The notes under the pieces are model-generated. The model was not told where the DNA came from, ran no database searches, and saw only the letters and a program-made list of their open reading frames with translations. Below are positions 27,087-34,963 of a stretch of DNA of 64,000 nt, one piece after another (position 1 is the stretch's first letter; the number at the start of each line of letters is the position of its first letter). A program made the position numbers and the translations under genes. The stretch comes from Allocoleopsis franciscana PCC 7113 (GTDB lineage Bacteria; Cyanobacteriota; Cyanobacteriia; Cyanobacteriales; Coleofasciculaceae), in NCBI RefSeq assembly GCF_000317515.1, contig NC_019738.1, forward strand, positions 3,560,001-3,624,000, read 5' to 3'.

Positions 27087-28869
27087 CCCACATTCCGCCC
27101 TTTGACTGTCACAAGCGGATAATTGTGTGGAACTGAAGGCTAACACAGGCCAGTTCAATCGAGTGAAACGTTCTAGAGATGAGAGATGCTAACTTTTTTC
27201 GGGTGCTTGTTCTCAAAAAGCAGCAAGTAGCAATAAAAAGTCAAGTAACTGGCAACATAAAGTGAACTGTTTCCTATCAGGAAAAGCCTGATGCGTTAAC
27301 TAAAAAGCTCGTCTACGCATCACTTTGCTGAAATAATTGTTGAAGTATTTCAATGACTTGAAGAACTCAGCACAATAGATAGTAGTCCCGGCAAGCTTGA
27401 GAGAAAAAGCGCAAAATCTTTAAGCGTTCATCGGTAAGATTGGCAATTTGCTCAACCCCATCAATCACTAACAAATGCACCGCTTGGAAACACTGAAATA
27501 TCCAGCGGAGGGTGGGACGCTGAGTCGGCTTTTTTAATTGATTAGGGAGGCTTTCATCAGCTTGAACTAAGGCTTGACGTAAAGCTGCCTGTCCCAAGTT
27601 GTAGACCAACAGACACAATCCCATAACCATCCCTACAGCAGCAATGCGACCTGGGTCTTTCAGGAAAACACTATCAGCAAAAAACAGAGGGTCTTTGAGA
27701 AAGCTAAAGCCCCGTTCCGTACTCTGCTGCTCTTTGTACTCACTCAGGACTGCATCATTATTCAATTGTTCCTTGTCTAGGACATTGGTGGCGAGAATGA
27801 ATCGTCCCGCTTGCTGTCTTTGTTGTTCTAGGACAGTTTCATTGACTACCAATGTGGCTTGAATGTGATAGGTTTTGTGAGTGGGTCGAGTTTGCTTTGC
27901 TGGTCTTCCCGGTTGGGAGTAATGGTCTTGCTCAATGATTTCTACTGCTTCTAGGGTGTGATATTTCAACTGCTTCATCCGCTTGAGGTTGTCGGCAGTG
28001 TACAAAGCACTATCTGCTATGTGTATTCCCTCAAAAGTCCACTGTTTCTGAAACTCCTCAAACAGATGGGCAAACTTTGTCTTGTCGTCTTGATTGCCAT
28101 CTGCCATCTCTAAAAATAACGGTATACCACCCTCTCCACCACATATCAGATTCATCACGAATTGTTTGAGGTCACTTCTATGGTCACGAGAATATCCATA
28201 CGTTAGGTGAATCGCTTTCGGCGCTACCTCAATTTCTACTCTTGTGCCATCTTCTGTCTTTTGAGTGACTACCACTTCGTCATTGGCTGTTTCATACTCG
28301 CCATGCAGATGAAATGAGGTCGAGTCTAAGTGCGCTGTCTCAATACTCACTCCAAACTTGGCGATAGCTTTCATGGCAATGCTGACGAAGCAACGGGTTA
28401 GTCCTGCCAGGAACAGTTCATCAAGCACTCGTCCCAGGCGGTCATCATTGAGATGTTCTGGCTTGACTCCGGTTCCAATCAGGTGTTCTGTAGCTTTCCC
28501 TTCAAAAAATCGACTAAATAAGTACAGTGGGGCTGACACAAAGCCCAGTCCGTTGAGAATCATTGCTTTGACCACAAGACCTGCACTGACTTTTTCTCGG
28601 CTGTCTTGCCCCAACCGCAGGTCTATTTGTTCCACCAGCCCGATTTCGTCAATAATACCTGCCACCAGACCCAAGTGGTCGAGGTTCATTACCTGCATTT
28701 CTGCTGCTTTCACACCCCCTCCCCAAGACTTAGCCCTTCCACTCCCGTTCAATTATCCTGTTTCGGCCAAAAAGCTGGCTAGGCTATCTTTAACTCCACT
28801 TACGTTGCGTTTGCCTCGATTGCCTCCACTAAATTATCTACTTGTGACAGTCAAAGGGCGGAATGTGGG
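27087..28869 (-). mobile_element. IS1634-family insertion sequence (1783 bp)
   Basis: The perfect inverted ends start CCCACATTCCGCCCTTTGAC and extend to ...TGTCAC on the left (27087-27112), mirrored at 28844-28869. It is flanked by a 6-bp direct duplication TTTGAA (27081-27086 and 28870-28875). One complete transposase gene fills the minus strand. Length, ends and target duplication fit the IS1634 family. Confidence 0.9.
27367..28698 (-). CDS. IS1634-family transposase
   Basis: About 443 residues from the ATG of 'MQVMNLDHLGLVAGIIDEIG'; the frame is open 18 codons further upstream, but the family usually begins here. DDE core: first Asp in 'IETAHLDSTSFHLHGEY', second in 'EGIHIADSALYTADNL', and Glu probably in 'EQQSTERGFSFLKDPLFF', the IS1634/IS4-like signature. 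An N-terminal 'KVSAGLVVKAMILNGLGFVS' region precedes it. It is intact, with no frameshift, so the element may still be active. A long antisense frame at 28358-28891 is a shadow. Confidence 0.9.
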   Translation of the reverse strand: MQVMNLDHLGLVAGIIDEIGLVEQIDLRLGQDSREKVSAGLVVKAMILNGLGFVSAPLYLFSRFFEGKATEHLIGTGVKPEHLNDDRLGRVLDELFLAGLTRCFVSIAMKAIAKFGVSIETAHLDSTSFHLHGEYETANDEVVVTQKTEDGTRVEIEVAPKAIHLTYGYSRDHRSDLKQFVMNLICGGEGGIPLFLEMADGNQDDKTKFAHLFEEFQKQWTFEGIHIADSALYTADNLKRMKQLKYHTLEAVEIIEQDHYSQPGRPAKQTRPTHKTYHIQATLVVNETVLEQQRQQAGRFILATNVLDKEQLNNDAVLSEYKEQQSTERGFSFLKDPLFFADSVFLKDPGRIAAVGMVMGLCLLVYNLGQAALRQALVQADESLPNQLKKPTQRPTLRWIFQCFQAVHLLVIDGVEQIANLTDERLKILRFFSQACRDYYLLC

Positions 28870-29062
28870 TTTGAAAAGTGGTCGGCTGTAATTTTAAGCA
28901 CCTGTCGATTCCCCCAGCCCTTTTTAAGGGGGATGCGAGGGGGATCTAAAATGTTTTGCTACCAACAGTGGTACTTTTCAAACATCCTCTAAATGCAGCC
29001 CTATCAAGAATGATGCCTTCCCATCAAGTTTCTAGATGCTCCAAACATCACTTGCTAACGAG

Positions 29063-29437
29063 ATGAAACACACTCTCTTTGTCTGCCAATCTTGCCATCA
29101 CTCCTCCAAAGAACAGCCCAAAGAGCAACCTGCTGATGGCACACGTTTACTCGAACAACTCAATACATTAGGTACGGAACACATCCAGTCCAACGAATTT
29201 GAAATTCAGCCCGTCGGCTGTTTATGGACCTGCGACAAACCCTGTGCTGTTGCCTTCTGTGCTCCCCAAAAACCTACCTATCTATTCACCACCTTACCAA
29301 CCGATGAAACGGCTCCTGCCCTGCTCGAATTTGGCGATCGCTATCTCGATAGCAACACAGGCGACATTCCCTGGAAGCAGTTTCCTGAAGCATTGCAGTC
29401 GGTGAGTATTGCCAAGATTCCAGCAGTCGGTGAGTGA
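29063..29437 (+). CDS. DUF1636 2Fe-2S-like metal-binding protein
   Basis: A 124-residue protein starting at 'MKHTLFVCQSCHH'; a longer frame from 29036 lacks a ribosome site. Cys residues occur in 'FVCQSCHHSS' and 'GCLWTCDKPCAVAFCAPQKP', giving the four-cysteine thioredoxin-like 2Fe-2S pattern of DUF1636. A 'TYLFTTLPTDETAPALLEFG' segment and 'GDIPWKQFPEAL' end the domain. DUF1636 genes are often found under cobalamin or metal control. A second copy at 31331 sits behind a cobalamin riboswitch. This copy follows the IS1634 element by about 190 bases, so its native promoter may be disturbed. Confidence 0.82.
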   Translation: MKHTLFVCQSCHHSSKEQPKEQPADGTRLLEQLNTLGTEHIQSNEFEIQPVGCLWTCDKPCAVAFCAPQKPTYLFTTLPTDETAPALLEFGDRYLDSNTGDIPWKQFPEALQSVSIAKIPAVGE

Positions 29438-29505
29438 GTAGATGAGTAGACGAGGAAGAGGTGATTGTGTGCAGCACACGCTGCGCGATATTTCACTACC
29501 CTACT

Positions 29506-29937
29506 TTAACCGATCGCATAATCACTCATCTCCCGCACAAAAGGAGGATGAAATCCCAAAACAATATCATGTTTCGGCACACCTAAATTGACCAAATCAG
29601 CCGCAATATCATGCTCAGTTGAGTTGTAGAAAATCCAAATCTTCTCGTTACGAATATCTAAATGCATCACACAATGATGAACCCATCGCTTATGCTGCCA
29701 ACCCAAATGCACAATTTGATAGTGATTACGGGCAGTATCAAAAATTGTCTCTACCTCAATTTCTCCGTAGGCAGGTTTAATTTCTGCATACCTCAGTAAA
29801 AGCTGCTGCACAATCTGCTGATATTGAGTTATTTTATCGCTTAGTTTTTCCATAATCTGCAACGGATCATGAGTCACAGTCCATCCATCTTTTACTAAAG
29901 CAGTTTTGACGATCTGATGAAATCGATCTCTAGCCAC
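29506..29937 (-). CDS. xisI: XisH N-terminus fused to XisI (deletion fusion)
   Basis: A 143-residue protein. Residues 1-26 ('MARDRFHQIVKTALVKDGWT' and VTHDPL) are the invariant start of XisH. From residue 29 ('MEKLSDKITQYQQIVQQLLL') it is a complete XisI: 'YAEIKPAYGEIEVETIFDTA', 'HLDIRNEKIWIFYNSTEHDI', 'DIVLGFHPPFVREMSDYAIG'. XisH is normally about 138 residues and encoded just before XisI, so about 110 codons were deleted in frame, joining the two genes. XisH and XisI are needed with XisF for excision of the Anabaena fdxN element, but most cyanobacterial copies have unknown roles. The product could still supply XisI activity. Confidence 0.85.
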   Translation of the reverse strand: MARDRFHQIVKTALVKDGWTVTHDPLQIMEKLSDKITQYQQIVQQLLLRYAEIKPAYGEIEVETIFDTARNHYQIVHLGWQHKRWVHHCVMHLDIRNEKIWIFYNSTEHDIAADLVNLGVPKHDIVLGFHPPFVREMSDYAIG

Positions 29938-29982
29938 TATTCAGTCATTACTTCCCATAGAACCGAATTCTTGACATAACCT

Positions 29983-30775
29983 ATGATAACTCGCTCCCAT
30001 TGGCCCCTTCTGCGTCTACTTCGCTATGCCAAACCCTATCATGTGCAAGTTTGGGGGGCAGTCGTCTGCTCCATCCTTCGCACCTTGCTCGACCTCGCCC
30101 CCCCCTATCTGATTGGCGTTGCCATCGATGTTGTCGTTGAGCGAGAAGCTTCATTGCTCGCTCAATTGGGCATTCAAAACCCGCTGACTCAACTGCTGGT
30201 GCTGTCTATCCTGACGATCGCCGTCTGGGGTTTAGAATCTCTCAGTCAGTACGCCGCCGAAAAACTTTGGCAAAACCTGGGTCAAACCCTCCAGCACGAA
30301 CTGCGCGTTGATACCTACAACCACCTGCAAGAACTCGAACTCGCCTACTTTGAAGACCGCAGCACCGGCACGCTGCTGTCGATTCTCAACGACGACATTA
30401 ACCAGCTAGAGCGCTTCCTCAACTTTGGTGCTCTGTACTTAATCAGCTTTTTCACGCGGGTGTCTGCCGTTGGCATCAGCTTTGTGCTGCTGGCTCCGGG
30501 CATTGCCTGGTTAGCGATGTTCAAGAAAGCGATGCCTACCGTCGCAGCAATAAACGGGCGATCGCTCTCAGCGTTGCCTACAACGGTCGCCATCCCGTTT
30601 TGAAACATCTTTCTTTATCCGTTCCGGCGGGTCAAACCATCGGCATTGTCGGGGCAACCGGGTCAGGTAAAAGTACCCTTGTTAAGCTCTTTCTCAGGTT
30701 TATGGAATTTATGCCCGATTGTGGCGGGTGCAGTCGGGTGTTGGATTGGCTAAACCCCTGGCAACGGGCGAATGA
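29983..30775 (+). pseudogene. ABC exporter (TMD-NBD), internally deleted
   Basis: The first 185 codons encode the N-terminal half of an ABC exporter membrane domain ('RLLRYAKPYHVQVWGAVVCS', 'HELRVDTYNHLQELELAYFE', 'GTLLSILNDDINQLERFLN'). After 'IAWLAMF' the sequence jumps, with a frame change, to the NBD start: 'SVAYNGRHPVLKHLSLSVPA' and the Walker A 'GIVGATGSGKSTLVKLFLRF'. A second jump leads to an ABC C-terminal motif 'YGIYARLWRVQSG' near 30705-30745. Two deletions thus removed the rest of the membrane domain and the signature/Walker B region. The fragments cannot form a working transporter. Confidence 0.85.
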
Positions 30776-30936
30776 TTGGAATCGAGGCGATTACCTACGG
30801 TACGCTACGCGATCGCTCTTGCGTGAGAAATTGCGAACCATGAATATTGCGCTTCCTCAAGACCATTCAATCGTTTGTCGAGCAATAAGTCATTAAGGGG
30901 GATTACAGCAATTGAGTGATATACTAATGGAAATTT

Positions 30937-31055
30937 GTCGGTTCTAACGGGGAGCAGCCGTTAGAGGTAACGGGGAAAGTTCGGTGTAAATCCGGCGCTG
31001 TCCCGCAACTGTAATGAGATTTATGTCTCTAAGTCAGAATGCCCGCCGAAGGTGA
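30937..31055 (+). ncRNA. Cobalamin riboswitch
   Basis: The conserved B12 elements are present in order: GGGGAAAGTTCGGTGTAAAT with CCGGCGCTGTCCCGCAACTG (the B12 box region, 30973-31012), then AAGTCAGAATGCCCGCC near 31031-31047. The outer stem can form from TCGG (30939) with CCGA (31045). A CATCTG/CAGATG hairpin follows at about 31069-31085. The next gene on the strand is the DUF1636 protein at 31331, and metE lies beyond it, the classic target of B12 repression. Adenosyl- or methylcobalamin should reduce downstream expression. Confidence 0.93.
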
Positions 31056-31330
31056 AAAAATTACGTCCATCTGCGAGGTACAGATGAATAAACTCATGAA
31101 TAGTTTCACAATCAGTCAATTTCACGTCCCCATAGTGCCAGAAATACGCTACACATCACATCTGGCGATCGCGTTTGATTAGGCGTTAGTTGCTATAGCG
31201 TTAATAATTTTTCAATCGCTGTGTTGCAGTCGTGTTTCCTTACGCCGCACTGTCAGCGAAGAATTTCTCTGAGGCAATACGGCGCAATGCGTATGGCTTA
31301 CTCCACTTTTTGGATTACCCAATAAGTTCA

Positions 31331-31768
31331 ATGATGAACGCACAGCATACTTTATTTGTTTGCACAACTTGTGCCAGTATTTGGCAAGATGGAAAGCGTG
31401 TTGGTGAAAGTGGGGGTCAACAACTCCTCAAACAGCTTCAGCACCTCGCACAAGATTGGGACTTACAAAATCAATTTCAAATTCAGGCGGTTGAATGCAT
31501 GAGTGCTTGCAATCGTCCCTGCGTTATTGCTTTTGTTGCTGCCGGAAAATCAACGTATTTATTTGGGGATTTACCCGTTGATGAGAGTGCCTCTGCTATC
31601 CTGAAATGTGCCAATCAATACTACGCAAAATCCGATGGTTCATTGCCTTGGTCAGAGCGACCTAAACTGCTAAGAAATGGCATTCTGGCACGGATTCCGA
31701 CCATCAGTAAGTGGGACAAGTTAAGCGTAACTCGTGGAGCAGATAATTGCTCTGATTGCCACGATTGA
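31331..31768 (+). CDS. DUF1636 metal-binding protein behind B12 riboswitch
   Basis: A 145-residue protein starting at tandem ATGs (31331/31334) of 'MMNAQHTLFVCTTCASIWQD'. The cysteines are in 'FVCTTCASIW' and 'VECMSACNRPCVIAFVAAGK', as in the paralogue at 29063, with 'STYLFGDLPVDESASAIL' and 'SLPWSERPKLL' following. It has an additional C-terminal 'DNCSDCHD', two more potential metal ligands. The frame is open back to 31232 but no ribosome site supports that. Position about 280 bases after a cobalamin riboswitch indicates expression when B12 is scarce. The function of DUF1636 is unknown; a role in cobalt handling is inference. Confidence 0.85.
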   Translation: MMNAQHTLFVCTTCASIWQDGKRVGESGGQQLLKQLQHLAQDWDLQNQFQIQAVECMSACNRPCVIAFVAAGKSTYLFGDLPVDESASAILKCANQYYAKSDGSLPWSERPKLLRNGILARIPTISKWDKLSVTRGADNCSDCHD

Positions 31769-31863
31769 ACCTGTTAATTTCCTGAGAATTCAATTTCTGC
31801 GCTATTCATTGATGTTGAAGAGCTGCTCTTATACCAATTTCATAAAACAGTGCAACACTTAGA

Positions 31864-31986
31864 AGATCCCCCTAAATCCCCCTTAAAAAGGGGGACTTTG
31901 AATCCTCAATTTGTTCCCCTCTTAAAAAAGGGACTTTGAATCCCCAATTTGTTCCCCCCTTAAAAAGGGGGGCTAGGGGGGATCTG
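31864..31986. repeat. GATCCCCC...GGGGGGATC hairpin repeats
   Basis: A stretch with outer ends GATCCCCCTAAATCCCCCTT and AGGGGGGGATC-like sequence, plus two tandem copies of a unit of about 38 bases (TTTGAATCCYCAATTTGTTC, then a CCCC-TTAAAAA-GGGG hairpin). It is the familiar cyanobacterial intergenic hairpin repeat. It fills the gap between the DUF1636 gene and metE. Confidence 0.6.
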
Positions 31987-32069
31987 ATCTGTAGCGTCAT
32001 TAAAGGAAACTGGTATTAGCTCCTCATCCATTCCTTCGCCCTTACAACTCATTAAAAGGAAGAAAAACA

Positions 32070-34316
32070 ATGGTCATTCAAACCGCAACATTAGGCTATC
32101 CTCGCATCGGAAAAAATCGCGAAGTTAAAAAAGCATTAGAAGGTTTTTGGAGTGGAAAATTAGACTCAGAATCCCTACTGCAAACCGTGCGCCAAGTTGA
32201 AGAAAGCAACTGGCAAACACAACTCCAGGCAGGTATCGATCGCATCGGCATAGGCGACACTACACTCTACGACTCTGTTCTAGATTGGTCAGTTTATTTG
32301 GGATTAATTCCAGAACGATTTCAACATCTATCCGGTTTAGAGCAATACTTTGCAATGGCACGGGGTAAAGAAGGAATTCCCGCCCTAGAAATGACCAAGT
32401 GGTTTGATACCAACTACCACTACCTCGTACCGGAAATTTCAGCACAACTGCTATCGGCTGATTTTAGTGACGTTTTAGAAACGGTTCATCGTGCTCAGCA
32501 AATTTTAGGGCAACGGGCAGTTCCGATTATATTAGGACCGGTCACACTCTTGCGATTGAGTCGGTTGGAAGTGCCAATTTCAGAGCTTGTCAGCCCTTTG
32601 TGCGATCGCTACCTAAACCTACTGCTAGCACTCAAACCCTTGGGTGTAGAAGAAGTGCAAATCCACGAACCCGCTCTTGTTTTGGGAGACGCCACTAACT
32701 TTAAAGAATACTATGAATCGATTTATGCTTCACTGGCGAAAGTAGGTTTACCTCTGCATCTCGTTACCTATTTTGACGATTTGGGTGAAAATTATCCTTG
32801 GGTTGTGCAATTACCCGTTTCCAGCATCAGTTTAGACTTCACTCGCGGACGCAATCTAGAACTCATCAAACACTATGGGTTTCCCGCCGATAAACGCCTC
32901 GGTGTGGGGATTGTGGATGCGCGAAACATCTGGCAAATTCGACCCGATCGCCTCTTACCTATCCTAGAAGAAATTCAACCCATTACCTCTAACTTATCGA
33001 TTCAACCCTCTGCATCCCTACAGTTTGTTCCCTACGATGCCACACGGGAAACTAAGTTACCGGAACCGTTGCGAAATGTGCTGAGTTTTGCCGAACAAAA
33101 ACTACAAGAAGTTGTATTTCTGGCACGAACGGCAGCAGGTGAAGATTTGAAACAAGAGCGAGAATCAATTCAGGCAAGCTGGCAAGTTTTTGAGCAATTC
33201 AGCCCAGCTAATCAAGTTGTTCAAGACAGGTTGAAGAACCTGAAGATGGACGATTTTCAGCGCTCGTTGTCCTATTCTTTGCGTTTATCTGAGCAAATTC
33301 CGCTGCCACCTTTACCCACAACCACAATCGGTTCTTTCCCTCAAACGTCCGAAGTGCGCCAATTGCGGGTGAAATACAAACGTGGGGAATTAACTTTAGC
33401 CCAGTATCACCAGAGCATTGATACTCAAATTGCCCAATGTATCAAAATTCAGGAAGAAATTGGCTTAGATGTGTTGGTGCATGGGGAATTTGAGCGCACT
33501 GATATGGTGGAATATTTCGGTCAGCAATTGTCTGGATTTGCCTTTACCGAGCATGGCTGGGTGCAGAGTTATGGCAGTCGTTGCGTTCGTCCACCGATTA
33601 TTTATGGGGATGTTGTACGAACTGAACCGATGACAGTACGAGAGTTTAAAGTAGCTCAATCTTTGACAGAAAAACCTGTAAAAGGAATGCTCACAGGTCC
33701 GGTGACAATGATAAATTGGTCGTATCCCCGCACGGATATTGCTCGTCAAGAACAAGCTTTTCAAATTGCTTTGGCGTTGCGAGATGAGGTAGCGGATTTG
33801 GAAGCTGCAGGTGCAAAAATAATTCAAATAGATGAACCGGCTTTACGTGAAGGTTTACCATTGAAAACCGAACGTTGGAATGAATATCTATCTTGGGCAG
33901 TGGATTCATTTAAATTAAGTGCAGGAATCGCCAAGCCAGAGACACAAATTCATACCCATATGTGCTACTCAGAGTTTGGCGATATTATCACCGATATCGA
34001 ACGGTTAGATGCGGATGTATTGTCGATTGAAAATAGCCGTAGTAACAATGAAACGCTGTATGAATTGACAGATGGCGGCTACTCAAAACAGGTAGGCAAT
34101 GGGGTTTATGACGTGCATAGTCCTGCTATTCCTAACACTGAACAAATATTGTCACAATTGCGGACTGGAATTGCTAATTTACCCGTAAAACAGATTTGGG
34201 TGAATCCAGATTGTGGTTTGAAAACCCGTCGTTGGGAAGAGGTGGTTCCTTCGCTCAAGAGCATGGTGCAAGCGACAAAAATTCTGCGGGAGGAAACGAA
34301 TGCGTCCGGAAAGTAG
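32070..34316 (+). CDS. metE: Cobalamin-independent methionine synthase
   Basis: A 748-residue cytoplasmic enzyme that transfers a methyl group from 5-methyltetrahydropteroyl-triglutamate to homocysteine. The N-terminal barrel starts 'LGYPRIGKNREVKKALEGFW', and the C-terminal catalytic barrel starts near 'LPTTTIGSFPQTSEVRQLR'. Zinc ligands are His and Cys in 'IHTHMCYSEF', Glu in 'VLSIENSRSNNETL' and Cys in 'VNPDCGLKTRRWEE'. 'QIDEPALREGLPLK' is also characteristic. The length is normal. An AAGGAAG lies before the ATG. It follows the riboswitch-controlled DUF1636 gene by 300 bases and overlaps the next gene by 17 bases, so it is probably under B12 control as metE commonly is. Confidence 0.97.
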   Translation: MVIQTATLGYPRIGKNREVKKALEGFWSGKLDSESLLQTVRQVEESNWQTQLQAGIDRIGIGDTTLYDSVLDWSVYLGLIPERFQHLSGLEQYFAMARGKEGIPALEMTKWFDTNYHYLVPEISAQLLSADFSDVLETVHRAQQILGQRAVPIILGPVTLLRLSRLEVPISELVSPLCDRYLNLLLALKPLGVEEVQIHEPALVLGDATNFKEYYESIYASLAKVGLPLHLVTYFDDLGENYPWVVQLPVSSISLDFTRGRNLELIKHYGFPADKRLGVGIVDARNIWQIRPDRLLPILEEIQPITSNLSIQPSASLQFVPYDATRETKLPEPLRNVLSFAEQKLQEVVFLARTAAGEDLKQERESIQASWQVFEQFSPANQVVQDRLKNLKMDDFQRSLSYSLRLSEQIPLPPLPTTTIGSFPQTSEVRQLRVKYKRGELTLAQYHQSIDTQIAQCIKIQEEIGLDVLVHGEFERTDMVEYFGQQLSGFAFTEHGWVQSYGSRCVRPPIIYGDVVRTEPMTVREFKVAQSLTEKPVKGMLTGPVTMINWSYPRTDIARQEQAFQIALALRDEVADLEAAGAKIIQIDEPALREGLPLKTERWNEYLSWAVDSFKLSAGIAKPETQIHTHMCYSEFGDIITDIERLDADVLSIENSRSNNETLYELTDGGYSKQVGNGVYDVHSPAIPNTEQILSQLRTGIANLPVKQIWVNPDCGLKTRRWEEVVPSLKSMVQATKILREETNASGK

Positions 34317-34731
34317 TGTCTGGCAGGGCAACTTTGGCTACTGGCAAAATCGATTCATTCAGCAAAACATCTTGCTGATCGGATACACTGCCTGGAACGG
34401 TTATCTGAACACAGGTCAGGGAATAGTGGTATGCAATGTTGTAGATACTATCTCTTCGGTGCTCGATTGGGAGGTAGATAGCGTGACCTTTCATCAGGAA
34501 TTCATTCCTCAAGCGCAAGTAGAAGCGTATCTACAAGCACTGGAACTGCAACTAGAGGCAGTCACAGCATTATTGAAGGCAATTACCACCTACGATCCGA
34601 ATCAAGCGATCGTGCTTCTGGTTATCGGTAATGGTGTAGTCGATATCAACCTGCTAAACAACCTCAAGATTTCCCCTGCTGACTGTTATGCACAGGTGCA
34701 ACACCGTTGGATAGAATTCAACCTGACTTAA
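34300..34731 (+). CDS. Uncharacterised protein, metE-linked family member A
   Basis: A 143-residue protein starting within the last codons of metE, with GGAGG 6 bases before the ATG, so it is translationally coupled. It shows no known motif. It is a paralogue of the protein at 44452: both share 'W...F..QN.LLIGY.AWNGYL', a 'VVCN'/'VICS' strand, 'F.PQ..VEAYLQALE', a 'YDPNQAIVLLV' segment and a 'ISPADCYAQVQHRWIEF' ending. Mostly helical, soluble, with few cysteines. Linkage to metE and the B12 riboswitch here, and to CobW genes for the other copy, suggests a role in metal or B12 stress. No function is assigned. Confidence 0.75.
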   Translation: MRPESSVWQGNFGYWQNRFIQQNILLIGYTAWNGYLNTGQGIVVCNVVDTISSVLDWEVDSVTFHQEFIPQAQVEAYLQALELQLEAVTALLKAITTYDPNQAIVLLVIGNGVVDINLLNNLKISPADCYAQVQHRWIEFNLT

Positions 34732-34750
34732 CCCCCTAAAGGAGGCACTC

Positions 34751-34963
34751 ATGAATGAAACGCCCGATATGCTGGACTGGCAGCAAGAGTTTGAAGAGTT
34801 TCAACCGGCTGTTGCTGAATTTTGGGATCTACTGCTTAACAATATTTGTGTTGTCGGTGGCTGGATTTTTCTGAGCCATTTATGGGGTAGTGGTCTTTTG
34901 TGGAGTATTTACTCCATTACGCTTAGTAGACATCTCCGAAATATAATTAAAAACCGAAAATAA
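34751..34963 (+). CDS. Small protein truncated by insertion sequence; possible third family member
   Basis: A 70-codon frame with AGGAGG 6 bases before its ATG, 19 bases after the previous gene. The last 11 codons lie inside the IS5-type element; before insertion it would have read 'SITLSNAPDCL' and stopped. The start 'MNETPDMLDWQQEF' resembles 'MTETNTQDWQQDF' of the protein at 44452 and the adjoining 'EEFQP' resembles that protein's ending, so it may be an internally deleted third copy with a hydrophobic tail ('NICVVGGWIFLSHLW'). This relationship is tentative. Confidence 0.45.
   Translation: MNETPDMLDWQQEFEEFQPAVAEFWDLLLNNICVVGGWIFLSHLWGSGLLWSIYSITLSRHLRNIIKNRK

Larger units (their letters stand above)
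27073..28990. mobile_element. MITE split by the IS1634-family element
   Basis: AGAGGGGGTTTGAA (27073-27086) on the left continues, across the inserted element, as AAGTGG and ends on the right with the inverted complement of AGAGGATGTTTGAAAAGTAC (28971-28990). Without the insertion this would be a unit of about 131 bp with near-matching 20-base inverted ends and a central CCCCCAG...AAGGGGGA hairpin. It is therefore a small repeat that was the target of the larger element. Confidence 0.5.

Noticed and set aside
28358-28891. 177-codon plus-strand frame
   Set aside because: Antisense to the IS1634-family transposase for most of its length, with Arg/Ser/Pro-rich low-complexity sequence and no ribosome site.
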